Origin: UBA7985 sp002711265
GTDB lineage: Bacteria; Pseudomonadota; Alphaproteobacteria; UBA7985
Direction: 5' to 3'
Assembly: GCA_965660945.1 (NCBI GenBank)
Contig: CBFIBS010000013.1
Coordinates: 24,007-88,006, forward strand
Length of the DNA stretch: 64,000 nt
Below the pieces are notes generated by a model. The model did not search any database. It was given only the letters and a program-made list of their open reading frames with translations, and was not told where the DNA came from. The position numbers and the translations under genes were made by a program. Positions 36,191 to 46,026 of the stretch are shown in pieces; position 1 is the first letter of the stretch, and every line of letters starts with the position of its first letter.

Positions 36191-37528
36191 ATGGCAATGG
36201 CGGCAGGCAATACCGGTCATGCGATCGAAGAAGCAGACGTTCTGGTTGTCGGTGGCGGCACCGCCGGTTTCGGCGCTGCGATAGCCGCTGGTCGCAAGGG
36301 CCTGCGATCCGTGCTGCTCGAGGCCACGACCAAGGTCGGCGGCGTCATGGCATTCTGCCCCGGCATGCCGTGGGGTGGGGGCTATCCGGTCGATACCATC
36401 ATCGGTGGCGTGCTGGAGGAGCTGACCGAGCGGCTCGCCGCCCTGGACCCGCCAGCGGCTGAAAAGCGTCCCTGCACGCTCGAGAACTTCGGCCCGGAAA
36501 TCATCTACGATCACGACATTGCCACCCTGACCATGTTCGAGATGCTCGAAGAGGCCGGGGTGTCGCTGCGGCTCAACGCGACCGCGCTGCAACCGGTTAT
36601 GGACGCCGCAGGCCGGCGGATTGAGCGGGTCGAGTGCTTCAACCGCAACGGCGGCTTTACCCTCCAACCGAAGATGGTCATCGACTGTTCGGGCGATGGC
36701 GATATCTCGGCCAAGGCCGGGGTGCCCTACGTCCTTGGTGACGCGCAGGGGAACATGATGGGGGTGACGATTTCCTTCCACATGCTCGGGGTGGACTGGG
36801 ACCGGGCCTTTGCCGAGCCGGATCCCTATTTCACGCGGTTCGCCGAGCGCGGCGTCGCCGAAGGCCGCCTGCACCCGGATCTGGCCAAGCTCTACCTGAT
36901 GAAGGGCTTTCACCGAGGTGACGTGTTCTGCAATTCGGTGCACGTGCGCGGGGTCAACGGCATCGACCCGGTGGCCGTGGCCCGGGCGACCCAGGAAGGC
37001 CGCCGTCGCTGCCACCAGCTGGCGCAGTTCCTGCGCGCCGACGTGCCGGGCTTCGAGCAAGCCTATATGGCACAGCTTTCGCCTACGGTCGGCGTCCGTG
37101 AGACCCGGAAGCTCGAAGGCGCCTACCGCATCACCGGCGAAGACCTCGCGCGGGGCACCCGCTTCGCCGACGGCATCGTCTGCTGCGACAACCCGGTCGA
37201 CGATGTCATGCGTGCCAGCGCGGCCATGACCCATGACGCAGCGGTGGCCGCGGGCAGCTACTACACCATTCCGTTCCGCGCGCTCATACCGGCGGAGATC
37301 GAAAACCTGATGTTCTGTGGCCGGATCGTGTCGGCGGATGCGGTGGCCTTCGCCTCGGTTCGGGGCATGCCGCAGTGCATGGCGATGGGGCAGGCGGCCG
37401 GGACGGCGGCGAAGCTTGCCATTGACGCCGGTTGTGCGGTGCAGCAGTTGGACACCGGCGCGCTGGTCGCCGACCTGAGCGCGCAGGGCGTGCGCGGGTT
37501 GGGTAATGCCGAGCTGATCGCCGGATGA
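36191..37528 (+). CDS. FAD-dependent oxidoreductase (FAD_oxidored family)
   Basis: The protein has 445 residues with a Rossmann start ADVLVVGGGTAGFGAAIAAG that binds the ADP of FAD, a second FAD-contact region VIDCSGDGDISAKAG, and the end LMFCGRIVSADAVAFAS followed by GQAAGTAAKLAI. Members oxidise varied small substrates; this one cannot be specified. ATG 36191 has GAGGG about 9 bases upstream; the longer frame from 36176 adds five residues only. It is divergent from the GST gene, sharing 127 bases of control region. Confidence 0.9.
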   Translation: MAMAAGNTGHAIEEADVLVVGGGTAGFGAAIAAGRKGLRSVLLEATTKVGGVMAFCPGMPWGGGYPVDTIIGGVLEELTERLAALDPPAAEKRPCTLENFGPEIIYDHDIATLTMFEMLEEAGVSLRLNATALQPVMDAAGRRIERVECFNRNGGFTLQPKMVIDCSGDGDISAKAGVPYVLGDAQGNMMGVTISFHMLGVDWDRAFAEPDPYFTRFAERGVAEGRLHPDLAKLYLMKGFHRGDVFCNSVHVRGVNGIDPVAVARATQEGRRRCHQLAQFLRADVPGFEQAYMAQLSPTVGVRETRKLEGAYRITGEDLARGTRFADGIVCCDNPVDDVMRASAAMTHDAAVAAGSYYTIPFRALIPAEIENLMFCGRIVSADAVAFASVRGMPQCMAMGQAAGTAAKLAIDAGCAVQQLDTGALVADLSAQGVRGLGNAELIAG

Positions 37529-37737
37529 GGTGGTGTCACGGTTCCCGATACCGATAGCGATCCGCCGGGTCGCATCCCGATCCAGCCAAAGAAATTAACA
37601 ATTCAAGAGCCGTTGTTTTTGATGGAAACCGGCTTCGATCTGGCCTGTAGTATTCTGACTGTCAGGTAAAGGCGTGGCTGCGCGGTTTTGTTGAGACACC
37701 GCCGGTAGGCCTGCAGGATTGGAACGAGGAGAGAGAG

Positions 37738-38712
37738 ATGTTTGAGTCAATTCCACGCTTGGGCATGGGGTGTTGGGCCATCGGTGGGCCGTTCTTTGAC
37801 GGCGATACGCCGCTGGGCTGGGGCGAGGTCGACGATGCCGAATCTATCCGTGCGCTTGAGGCCAGCTATGAAGCTGGCGTACGGTTCTTTGACACCGCTG
37901 CGGGCTATGGCTCGGGGCATTCCGAGCGGCTGGTGGGGCAGGTCTTCGGCGATCGCAGTGACGTGGTTATCAGCACCAAATGTGGCTTTACCTTCGACGA
38001 AGAGCGGCGGCAGGCGACGGGGTCGGTCCACGATGTCGAGGGCATCCTCGCAGGGATCGATGCATCCCGCACCCGACTGCAGCGCGACCGCCTCGATCTG
38101 GTGTTCCTGCACTTGAATTCGCTCCCCATCGAGGATGCGAAGTCGGTGCTCGAAGCCTTCCACGTAGCCCGTGCGCGGGGGTGGATCGAAACCTTCGGCT
38201 GGTCCACCGACTTCCCGGACCGTGCGTCTGCTTGGGCAGGGGAAGAGGGGTACCTCGCCGTCCAGCACTCCCTGAACGTCTTCTTCGATGCGCCCAGCCT
38301 GATTTCGACGATCGAAGGGCAGGGCCTGTGGTCGGTCAATCGCTCGCCGCTGGCCATGGGTATCCTGTCCGGCAAGGACTACGGCTCGCAGGACTTCTCC
38401 AAGGACGTGCGCGCCAACTCCTTCGAGTGGTTGGACTACTTCAAAGACGGCAAAATTTCGGACTCCTTCACGCAGCGCCGGGACGCCGTGCGTGAGCTGC
38501 TGTCCAGCGATGGCCGAACGCTGGCGCAGGGGGCGCTGGCGTGGATCTGGGCGCTGTCACCCCGCACCGTACCGATCCCCGGCGCCCGGACCGAGGCTCA
38601 GGCCACGGCCAACGCCAAAGCGCTGGATTTCGGCCCCCTAAGCCCCGCCGTGATGGCGGAGATCGAAGCGGTTCTCGACCGCCCACCCGAAGGGCCGCCT
38701 CGGGAGCGCTAG
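37738..38712 (+). CDS. Aldo/keto reductase
   Basis: An NAD(P)H-dependent reductase of carbonyls, 324 residues, TIM-barrel family. The catalytic tetrad is visible: Asp in RFFDTA, Tyr in AAGYGSGHSE, Lys in VISTKCGF and His in LVFLHLNS. The cofactor region near the C-terminus reads VPIPGARTEAQATANAKAL. Start ATG 37738 has a long purine ribosome-binding site GAGGAGAGAG. It converges on the threonine aldolase gene. Confidence 0.93.
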   Translation: MFESIPRLGMGCWAIGGPFFDGDTPLGWGEVDDAESIRALEASYEAGVRFFDTAAGYGSGHSERLVGQVFGDRSDVVISTKCGFTFDEERRQATGSVHDVEGILAGIDASRTRLQRDRLDLVFLHLNSLPIEDAKSVLEAFHVARARGWIETFGWSTDFPDRASAWAGEEGYLAVQHSLNVFFDAPSLISTIEGQGLWSVNRSPLAMGILSGKDYGSQDFSKDVRANSFEWLDYFKDGKISDSFTQRRDAVRELLSSDGRTLAQGALAWIWALSPRTVPIPGARTEAQATANAKALDFGPLSPAVMAEIEAVLDRPPEGPPRER

Positions 38713-38738
38713 GCGCCCAGCCTCACAGCCTTAATGCC

Positions 38739-39767
38739 TCAGCCAGCCTTGAGGCCAGCGGAGAGGGCATCGATCAGCGGATCAACGTCACCGGGGCCGA
38801 CATCGAGGTGGGTCACGAGCCGGACCTGCTGTGGCCCGAATGAACCGATCTGCACCCCGTGTTCGGCGCAGACCGCCGTCAACGCATCGCCTGTCGGCCC
38901 TTCCTGATCGATGGTAAAGAACAGCAGGTTGGTCTGCGGTGCGGTGATCGACGCGATATGGGGCAGGTCGGCGATGCGCGCCGCGATGGTGCTGGCCAGC
39001 GCGTGATCCTCGGCCAGCCGTTCGACGTGGTGGTCGAGCGCGTACAGGCACATGGCCGCCAGCACGCCGGATTGGCGCATGGCGCCGCCCATCATCTGCT
39101 TGAAGCGCCATGCCTCTTCGATGAAGTCTCGCGAGCCGGCGAGGACGGCACCCACGGGCGCGCCCAGACCCTTGGTGAAATCGATCCACACGCTGTCGTA
39201 TCCCGCCGCATGAACCGAGGCTTCCACGCCCGAAGCAACCACAGCGTTCATGAGCCGGGCGCCGTCCATATGTGTGGCAAGACCGGCCGCCTTCGCAGCC
39301 GCGGATACGGCGTCGAGCTGCGCCAACGGCCAGACCGTGCCGCCCTTGAGATTGAAGGTCTGCTCCACACACACGAGCCGGGTCCGCGGCGCGTAGCGGC
39401 TGGGGAAATTGACCCCGTCGTTCACGTCCTCGGGGCTGAAAATACCGTCGGTCGTATCCACCGGGTGGATCATGGCTCCGGCCAGCGCGGCTGGTCCGCC
39501 GCCCTCTGATGTAATCACGTGGCCCAGGCGATCAGCGATCAGCGCGTCCCCGGGCTGTAGCCAGATTTTGAGCGCGATCTCGTTGCACATGGTGCCCGAG
39601 GGCAGAAAGACCGCGGCTTCCTTGCCCAGCAGGTCGGCGACGCGTTCCTCGAGCGCCCGGGTCGTCGGATCCTCGCCTTTCTGCTCATCGCCAACCGGCG
39701 CGTCGAGCATGGCCTCCCGCATGGCGCGGGTCGGCCGGGTTTTGGTGTCCGAGTAGAAATCGATCAT
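38739..39767 (-). CDS. ltaE: Low-specificity L-threonine aldolase
   Basis: A PLP enzyme that splits L-threonine and related beta-hydroxy amino acids into glycine plus aldehyde. The protein has 342 residues, the family size: DFYSDTKTRPTRAMREAM at the start, GDEQKGEDPTTRALEERVA, LPSGTMCNEIAL, and PLP-Lys in WIDFTKGLGAPVGAVLAG. Start ATG 39767 has GGAGAAGG upstream. The acetaldehyde or glycolaldehyde released could feed the nearby aldo/keto reductase (speculative). Confidence 0.94.
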   Translation of the reverse strand: MIDFYSDTKTRPTRAMREAMLDAPVGDEQKGEDPTTRALEERVADLLGKEAAVFLPSGTMCNEIALKIWLQPGDALIADRLGHVITSEGGGPAALAGAMIHPVDTTDGIFSPEDVNDGVNFPSRYAPRTRLVCVEQTFNLKGGTVWPLAQLDAVSAAAKAAGLATHMDGARLMNAVVASGVEASVHAAGYDSVWIDFTKGLGAPVGAVLAGSRDFIEEAWRFKQMMGGAMRQSGVLAAMCLYALDHHVERLAEDHALASTIAARIADLPHIASITAPQTNLLFFTIDQEGPTGDALTAVCAEHGVQIGSFGPQQVRLVTHLDVGPGDVDPLIDALSAGLKAG

Positions 39768-40043
39768 GGCGCTGGGATCCTTCTCCGTTACTGCTGTACG
39801 GTCCTGATGGCCGGAGCCATACTACGCCGACCCACGCCAGACACCATGAGAATTGAGGGCAGGGCGTTCAGCGCGAAGGAAGAATGGTCCTGCGACAGGT
39901 TTTCTGCGCCAAAGGCCGCAGAAGCCGTCGAAGAAATGCCCCGAATGCAGTACATCAGACGGGTCGAGGATGACCGGTCTGGCGATGCGTCTGGCTGGCT
40001 TTGGCACCTGTGAACCTGTCGAGTCTGCATCAGGAGACCACCC

Positions 40044-41663
40044 GTGACCTTTAAGAACCCGGTTCTGCGCGGCTTCAACGCCGATCCCAGCCTGTGCAAG
40101 GTCGGCGAGGATTTCTACCTCGCGACCTCGACCTTCGAATGGTACCCGGGCGTGCAGATTCACCATTCGCGCGACCTCGAAAACTGGGCGCTTGTCAGCC
40201 GACCACTCGGCCGCGCCGACCAGCTGGACATGCGCGGCAATCCCGACGGCTGCGGGGTCTGGGCGCCGGCGCTGAGTTACGCCGACGGCCTGTTCTGGCT
40301 GATCTACACAAACGTCCGCCGCTTTGACGGCAATTACAAGGATACGCCCAACTACCTGACCACCGCGCCCGCGATCGACGGTCCGTGGTCCCCCGGCATC
40401 TACCTGAACAATTCCGGCTTTGACCCGTCCCTGTTCCACGATGACGATGGCCGCAAATACCTGCTCAACATGGTCTGGGATCACCGCGCGACCCTTCCCG
40501 GGCGACAGCCGCCAGCGGACCTGTTCGGCGGCATTCTGATGCAGGAGTACGATCACGCACAGCAGCGCTTGATCGGGAAGGTCCGCAAGATCTTCCACCG
40601 CAGCCCGATCGGCATGACCGAGGCCCCGCATATCTTCAAGCGAGACGGTTTCTACTACCTGATCACCGCGGAGGGCGGCACCGGCTACGACCACGCCGTC
40701 ACCCACGCCCGGTCGCGGGACATCAATGGTCCCTATGAGATCCATCCGCAGAACCCGGTGCTGACTACAGCAGGCAGCGACCACGGTATCCAGCGCGTCG
40801 GCCACGGCCAGCTTGCCGATCTGGGCGACGGTACGGCTGTGCACAGTTTCCTGTGTTCCCGCCCGGTCGAAACCGGGGTCACCGGCGCTTCGGGGGAGAC
40901 ACGACGCTCTCCTATGGGTCGCGAAGCCGGGCTGGTTCGCCTGCGCTTTCGCGAGGATGGCTGGGTCGAGCCGGTGGCCGCCGAAGACCTGCCGCTGCAG
41001 GACCGCGCCGAACCCGTCGCGCCGCAGGCTGTCGACTATGACTTCGCAACCCCTGACGGCCTGCCCATGGATTTCCAATGGCTGCGGTCACCCCAGCCTG
41101 AGCGGCTGTTTTCCCTGACTGAGAACCCCGGTCGCCTGACCCTGTTCGGGCGGGAGTCCATTGGCAACTGGTTCGAGCAGGCGCTGGTCGCACGGCGCAG
41201 GACGGAGTTCCGCTGTAGCTTCGAGACCAGCATGGAATTCGAACCTGCGGATTTCCAGCAGATGGCCGGGCTGGTCGTCTACTACAACCGTCAGATGTTC
41301 CACTACCTCTGCGTCAGTCAGGACGACGAAGGCGTCAAACGCCTGATGATCCAATCGACGATCAAGGGCTGGCCCGACTGTCCTCTCGATTTCCCGGTGG
41401 GCGAGGGCGAGGAGGTTCCGCGCGGCGAGCCGCTGCTGCTTGGGGTCGATATCAACGATGATGCGCTGCAGTTCCGATTTCGCCTCGAGGGGCGCGAATG
41501 GACGCCGGTAGGCCCGATTCTGAGCAGCTTCGAAATCTCTGACGAGGGCGGACGGGGCGAGCACGCCAACTTTACCGGTACTTTCATCGGCATGGCGGCG
41601 CAGGATCTGACCGGCCAGGCGCGGCAGGCAACGTTTGCCGCAGCCCGCTACACGGAAGGCTGA
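40044..41663 (+). CDS. GH43-family glycoside hydrolase (beta-xylosidase-like)
   Basis: The protein has 539 residues with no signal peptide, so it acts on imported oligosaccharides. A five-bladed propeller spans about 1-310 with the three acidic residues: Asp in FNADPSLCKVG, Asp in SGFDPSLFHDDDG and the acid Glu in GMTEAPHIFKRDG. The C-terminal beta-sandwich domain (from about 330; MAGLVVYYNRQMFHYLCVS) is that of XynB-type xylosidases. The start is GTG 40044 after AGGAGA. The sugar ABC operon that starts beyond it on the other strand is a natural supplier of substrate. Xylosidase versus arabinofuranosidase cannot be settled by eye. Confidence 0.92.
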   Translation: MTFKNPVLRGFNADPSLCKVGEDFYLATSTFEWYPGVQIHHSRDLENWALVSRPLGRADQLDMRGNPDGCGVWAPALSYADGLFWLIYTNVRRFDGNYKDTPNYLTTAPAIDGPWSPGIYLNNSGFDPSLFHDDDGRKYLLNMVWDHRATLPGRQPPADLFGGILMQEYDHAQQRLIGKVRKIFHRSPIGMTEAPHIFKRDGFYYLITAEGGTGYDHAVTHARSRDINGPYEIHPQNPVLTTAGSDHGIQRVGHGQLADLGDGTAVHSFLCSRPVETGVTGASGETRRSPMGREAGLVRLRFREDGWVEPVAAEDLPLQDRAEPVAPQAVDYDFATPDGLPMDFQWLRSPQPERLFSLTENPGRLTLFGRESIGNWFEQALVARRRTEFRCSFETSMEFEPADFQQMAGLVVYYNRQMFHYLCVSQDDEGVKRLMIQSTIKGWPDCPLDFPVGEGEEVPRGEPLLLGVDINDDALQFRFRLEGREWTPVGPILSSFEISDEGGRGEHANFTGTFIGMAAQDLTGQARQATFAAARYTEG

Positions 41664-42070
41664 GCGGAGGCTGGCGAGGAACTTTGATCAGGGGGCGATT
41701 ACGCCCTGACTTATCGACGGAAACCGCAACCCAAAGACTAATATTGTGGATTATTCCAATTTTTTGATTGGTAGTGTGTCTCTCCGGTCCAACATCAACG
41801 GGCGAATCGGCGGTTCGTGTGAAGGATCTTGGGCCTATCCTCCCGCTGATTATGGAAACGCCAGACCTGGCACAGGTCATGCACGAACGGCACTTGCGTA
41901 TCGATGCCACGGCCACTGGCCGGAAATGCTTCGCTTTTGCTTATTGGCAGCGGAAAGCGGCATGGCAAAAAAAGATCCGGGCCGCCGTAAGTGCAGCAGC
42001 CCAGATTAATCAGATTGACAGGGTGCCCGTCGCAACAAAAGCAGCGCCGGGCACCCAGCAATTGCTGGGA
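41664..42070. other. Convergent spacer, no gene recognised
   Basis: 407 bases between the GH43 gene and the sugar-binding protein gene. GC content drops here compared with the left neighbour. Short frames exist on both strands, but none has a ribosome-binding site with a recognisable product. One plus-strand frame at about 41820-42000 encodes a basic, Trp/Lys-rich stretch (FAFAYWQRKAAWQKKI) that could be a gene remnant. A hairpin near the right end is listed separately. Confidence 0.45.
42021..42056 (-). terminator. Hairpin after sugar-binding protein gene
   Basis: gggtgcccg (42021-42029) pairs perfectly with cgggcaccc (42048-42056); 14 bases past the stop. There is no strong T-run, so it may be a 3'-end stabiliser or Rho-linked end. 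Confidence 0.5.
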
Positions 42071-43378
42071 CTACTGACGCGACTCTTCCAGCGCCTCGTT
42101 GGCTTCGATAGCGAGGTCTTCCAGGATCGTCATGTAGTCACCGCCTTCGATGATTTCAGCCAGAGCCGGGCCAGCCAGACGGCGAACGTTCTGGTAAGCA
42201 GCAACTGAGGCTTCGATCTTGCCGTACGGCAGGTACTGCGCACCAGCAGCCCACTGCGGCTTAGCTTCACGGTGTGCTTCCAGCATGTCCAGTGAAGCAA
42301 GGTTCGCAGGGTAATAGTCGGACTGAGTGATGAAATACGCCTGGGCTAGCGCACCTGCCCAATGCTGCATCCACAGGAATGAAGCAACTTCTTCTTCTGG
42401 TGTGGACTCAAACACGTTCCAGTCAGGACCAAACTGGTTCACGACCGGCTCTGCGGTGACGTGCGGCAGTGGCACCACAGTCCAGTTGTGGCCGGAGCCT
42501 TCAGCGGTCGCGGCAGCCCAATAGTCCATACCGGAGGATGAGCCGAGAATCATCATGGCAACGCCGTTACCAAAGTCGCTGGTTTCACCGTAACGCTCTG
42601 CGGGCATACGCAGGCAGCCTTTTTCCGCCATTTCAGAGATTACCGCGCCAGCTGCCATGGATTCTTCACTGTCGTACATGAAGGCGTCTTCCGCGATGTC
42701 GAAGACTTCGCCGCCCTGAGCGAAGATAAACGAACCCAGCCGCGACGCATCAGCACCGAACATCATGCCGATCGGCGCGGTCTCAGCGTCGGCAGTCTTC
42801 GAGAACGGGCTTGCCGAAGCAGCGCAAGCAGCAGCGATCAGCTCGGTGGGGTTGCTTGGAGCGTCGAGACCCAGCTCTGCCAACCAGTCCAGGTTGACGG
42901 CCATTACGTCCATGGAGGTCCGGGTTGGGAAGCCCAGGCGAGCACCGCCGTGGTCTGGGTGAATGCCCGCGTCCCACTTGCCCGGAGCGATTTCGCTCAA
43001 CAGTTGCTCGGACGGAGCCCACTTTTCGGAATCGAACAGCGGCTGCAGGTCGATCAACGCGTCAGCGTTTTCCCAAGCCGCGGCCTGGTTCTGATAGCCA
43101 ACCGCGATGTTCGGCAGCTCATCAGTGCCAATCAGGTTCATAACCTTGTCATAGATTTCACCGTAACCACCGGCAGAAACGCCGGTTACGGTGATGCCGT
43201 AGGGGTTGGTGGCATTGAAGCTCGCGATGATAGCGTCGAGAGCAACGGCTTCACCACGAGTCTGGCGATACCAAACCGTGATTTCGGCGCCGCTTGGGTC
43301 AATGTCATCGTAGTTCTGAGCAATGGCTGCAGAGGCGAAGAAAGGCAGCGCGGCGGCTGCAATCATAAACTTCTTCAT
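42071..43378 (-). CDS. Sugar ABC transporter substrate-binding protein
   Basis: Periplasmic extracellular solute-binding protein family 1, 435 residues. The signal peptide is at 1-20 (FFASAAIAQ). The mature N-terminus has ITVWYRQTRGEAVALDAIIASF and VMNLIGTDELPNIAVGYQNQ, followed by a GFPTRTSMDVMAVNLDWLAE segment typical of oligosaccharide or glycerol-phosphate binders. ATG 43378 has AGGAGA 7 bases upstream; the much longer open frame upstream is a chance extension. It is the last gene of the EEP - permease - permease - binding protein operon and is preceded by a 161-base spacer, which may give it its own promoter. Confidence 0.93.
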   Translation of the reverse strand: MKKFMIAAAALPFFASAAIAQNYDDIDPSGAEITVWYRQTRGEAVALDAIIASFNATNPYGITVTGVSAGGYGEIYDKVMNLIGTDELPNIAVGYQNQAAAWENADALIDLQPLFDSEKWAPSEQLLSEIAPGKWDAGIHPDHGGARLGFPTRTSMDVMAVNLDWLAELGLDAPSNPTELIAAACAASASPFSKTADAETAPIGMMFGADASRLGSFIFAQGGEVFDIAEDAFMYDSEESMAAGAVISEMAEKGCLRMPAERYGETSDFGNGVAMMILGSSSGMDYWAAATAEGSGHNWTVVPLPHVTAEPVVNQFGPDWNVFESTPEEEVASFLWMQHWAGALAQAYFITQSDYYPANLASLDMLEAHREAKPQWAAGAQYLPYGKIEASVAAYQNVRRLAGPALAEIIEGGDYMTILEDLAIEANEALEESRQ

Positions 43379-43539
43379 AGAATTTCTCCTGTTTGGTCGT
43401 TTACGCCGCTTACAAGTTGGTGAGGGTAACCGGCGCCTGATTTGCCTTACCGACTGAACATTACAAGCAAATGAGAACTGAGGGGGTTGAGGGTTTAAAA
43501 GCAAGAGAAGCCGAGTGTGATGACATTTTAATGACAGTG

Positions 43540-44613
43540 CTACTTGATGCCAACGCGTGCGAGTGAATCGGTAAATTGCCGAACGGCAATTGAATAGGCG
43601 ATCAGAACTGGAAGGACGACGATAAGGGCGCCTGCCATTTGTGCCGGGATGTGGCTGATATAGTCGTTGGACAACTCGCGCAGGCCGACGGAGAGGGTGT
43701 ATTTCGGATCGGCCCCGGTCTGCGTCAGAATCGGCCAGGCGTAAGAATTCCATGACCAGATAAAAGCCAGAACGCCAATGGTCGAAAACGCCGGCACGGA
43801 TAGCGGTACCACCACGCGGACAAAGTACTGTAAATGATTGGCGCCATCGAGCTTGGCCGCCTGCCACAGTTCGTCGGGAAGCTGGATAAAGAACTGCCGG
43901 AAGAGGAAAATGGAATAAGCATTGCCGATGATCGGCAGGATCATGACCTGATAGGTGTTGAGCAGGGTCTTTGGTGGCCAAAGCTCATCGGCCAAAACCG
44001 TACCAAAGTCGGCATTGACCACACCGGCGATGGTCAGCATGCCCATAAACGCAAGCAAACCAGCAAAGGTCAGTGGCCAAATCAGGATCTGCCGGGCCGT
44101 CAGGGTAGCAACCACACTTAGCAAGGCGTAGAGCAACAGCGTCACAGCGGTAGCGATCAACATCAATGTCATGATGTTCAGCACTGAGATTCCGAAAATC
44201 TGGCCCTTGATTACAGTGAAAGTCGGAGTGATCAGCACCGCTTCAGGCACCATCAGCGTGATCAGCAAAAGCAGAAACGACAGCCGCTTTCCCCGAAAGG
44301 AGATGGCCGCAAACGCATAGCCCGCAAGCGCGCAGAAAACCACCTGCCCAAGAGTGCTGAACAGCGTCACCACCACTGTGTTGATGGCGTAGAGCCAAAA
44401 GCGGCCATAGGCCCAGGCCGTCTCCAGATTTTCGAAGATCAGGAAGGTCTCCGGCCACCAGGTGGAGGCGTTTATTGCCTCGTACTGGCTCATTCCAGAG
44501 AGTAGCAGCATGTAAACAAAGGGCACCAGCGACAGGAACCCGGCCAGCCCGAGGATGGCGTACCGGAGGAGGTCACCGGCTTCGAAACGATAGGCGTCTT
44601 CGTTGTTAGCCAT
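43540..44613 (-). CDS. Sugar ABC transporter permease (MalG-like)
   Basis: Inner-membrane permease, 357 residues with about 7-8 hydrophobic helices. The EAA loop is ELWQAAKLDGANHLQYFVRV. It is longer than the usual 270-300 residues: an additional hydrophobic stretch (about 165-215, containing LTFAGLLAFMGMLTIAGVV) and loop separates the middle helices. Start ATG 44613 lies 3 bases after the stop of the partner permease. The partner also has extra segments. Confidence 0.92.
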   Translation of the reverse strand: MANNEDAYRFEAGDLLRYAILGLAGFLSLVPFVYMLLLSGMSQYEAINASTWWPETFLIFENLETAWAYGRFWLYAINTVVVTLFSTLGQVVFCALAGYAFAAISFRGKRLSFLLLLITLMVPEAVLITPTFTVIKGQIFGISVLNIMTLMLIATAVTLLLYALLSVVATLTARQILIWPLTFAGLLAFMGMLTIAGVVNADFGTVLADELWPPKTLLNTYQVMILPIIGNAYSIFLFRQFFIQLPDELWQAAKLDGANHLQYFVRVVVPLSVPAFSTIGVLAFIWSWNSYAWPILTQTGADPKYTLSVGLRELSNDYISHIPAQMAGALIVVLPVLIAYSIAVRQFTDSLARVGIK

Positions 44614-44616
44614 GGT

Positions 44617-46026
44617 CTACAAATCCGAATTCAGTCGACGACCGGCGAGGATAAACTGCGCCGCGGTGATGAGCAGGATCAGGAAGAATAGTAGCACGCC
44701 CATAGCAGCCGCTTCGCCGAAGTCTCCCGACCGCAGCTCCTGAAAAACAAAGATCGATGCCACGATTAGACTTTCATTCCGGCCACCGGTCTGCTCGAAC
44801 ATAACAAAAGTGTGGTTGAAGGCTTGGAAGGTCCCGATCAGCCCAGTCAGGGCAAGGAAGAAGATCACCGGTGACAGCAGCGGGAAGGTAATTCGGGTGA
44901 AGGACTGCCAACGGCTGGCCCCATCAATTTCAGCGGCCTCGTACAGGTCTTTGGGAATAGCGGTCAGCCCGGCAAGCAGGATCACCGCATTATACCCGGT
45001 ATACGACCAGATCCCGAACATCATCACCGTGATCAGGCCGATCGTTGGCCCGCCTGCGAGCCCTACCCACTCAAGACCGAACAAGGCCTGCATGATCGGG
45101 GTCTCGTTGGTGAGCCACTGCATGGGGCTGATCCCGAGCTGGCCGAGAATACGATTGATCAACCCGCTCGAACGCTCGCGAAAAATGACGCTGAAGACCG
45201 TCGCCATGGCCACCGCTGGGGTGATGTAAGGAAGAAAGATGAGGTAGCGGAACAGCCCGTCACCGCGCAGACGGCGATAGAGCCCGAAGGCGATGATGAG
45301 TCCCAGCGAAATCTGGATGAATACGACACCGACAGAGTAAAACAGCGTGCTGATCAGGCTGGCGAGGAAATCCTCGTTGCCGGCGATTATCATCCGGTGC
45401 CATGCCAGCGCTAGCGCCGAGCAGGCCAGTACCAGAACGGCTAAGCCGACAACGCGGTTGACCCAGCGTGTCAGACGCTTCCACGGTAAAAACAGGATCA
45501 AACCGGCCAATGCGACCAGCAGGCCAGCGTGCAACAGGAACTGATGAGCAGCACCACCGACCAGCAGCAGTTGTTCACTCTCTTCGCCCCTCCAATTTTC
45601 GAAGGTCGCCCGCTTGAAGTCCCTGATCTCACGCTTTTCTGTTAGCTCTGGAAAGCGCGCGATGGCGTCAACGAGGAAATTCCGCGCCCATAGCGACCCG
45701 GCTGCCGCGATTAGCAGCAATCCGCCGAGCAGATTGCGCCGGAAGCCCTCGGTCAGCGCACGAGCAGGCTGGTTGAACAACCAGACCCCGCCAATCAATA
45801 ACGCAAGGCAGGTAAAGAACATTACCCCCGGGCCCCACTCGCCTAGCAGGTCGGCATAGTGTTCAAGCCCAAGGAAGCGATCCCGGATTGGCTTCCAGCG
45901 GTGTACACTCATGAACCCAGCGATCAGGATCGGTGCAATTTGCCACATGATCAGCATCAATAGGCCCGGCCCTGCAAACCACCAACCGATGGTACCTTTG
46001 CTGAAGAGCCGTGAAATCAGTGTCAT
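44617..46026 (-). CDS. Sugar ABC transporter permease (MalF-like), with extra membrane segments
   Basis: Inner-membrane permease, 469 residues, while simple relatives have about 300. Helix 1 (WWFAGPGLLMLIMWQIAPIL) is followed by about 190 residues with several added hydrophobic helices and a polar loop of about 45 residues, before the standard core starts near SLISTLFYSVGVVFIQ. The EAA loop is DLYEAAEIDGASRWQSFTRI. Its ATG overlaps the stop of the upstream EEP gene (ATGA). No ATPase gene is in the operon; a shared MsmX/UgpC-type ATPase elsewhere is the likely partner. Confidence 0.92.
   Translation of the reverse strand: MTLISRLFSKGTIGWWFAGPGLLMLIMWQIAPILIAGFMSVHRWKPIRDRFLGLEHYADLLGEWGPGVMFFTCLALLIGGVWLFNQPARALTEGFRRNLLGGLLLIAAAGSLWARNFLVDAIARFPELTEKREIRDFKRATFENWRGEESEQLLLVGGAAHQFLLHAGLLVALAGLILFLPWKRLTRWVNRVVGLAVLVLACSALALAWHRMIIAGNEDFLASLISTLFYSVGVVFIQISLGLIIAFGLYRRLRGDGLFRYLIFLPYITPAVAMATVFSVIFRERSSGLINRILGQLGISPMQWLTNETPIMQALFGLEWVGLAGGPTIGLITVMMFGIWSYTGYNAVILLAGLTAIPKDLYEAAEIDGASRWQSFTRITFPLLSPVIFFLALTGLIGTFQAFNHTFVMFEQTGGRNESLIVASIFVFQELRSGDFGEAAAMGVLLFFLILLITAAQFILAGRRLNSDL

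Noticed and set aside
39822..41078. Minus-strand frame of 418 codons
   Set aside because: Antisense of the GH43 gene; the translation resembles no protein family.
43379..43981. Extension of the sugar-binding protein frame upstream
   Set aside because: Runs through the neighbouring permease gene; the signal peptide and AGGAGA ribosome-binding site fix the start at 43378.
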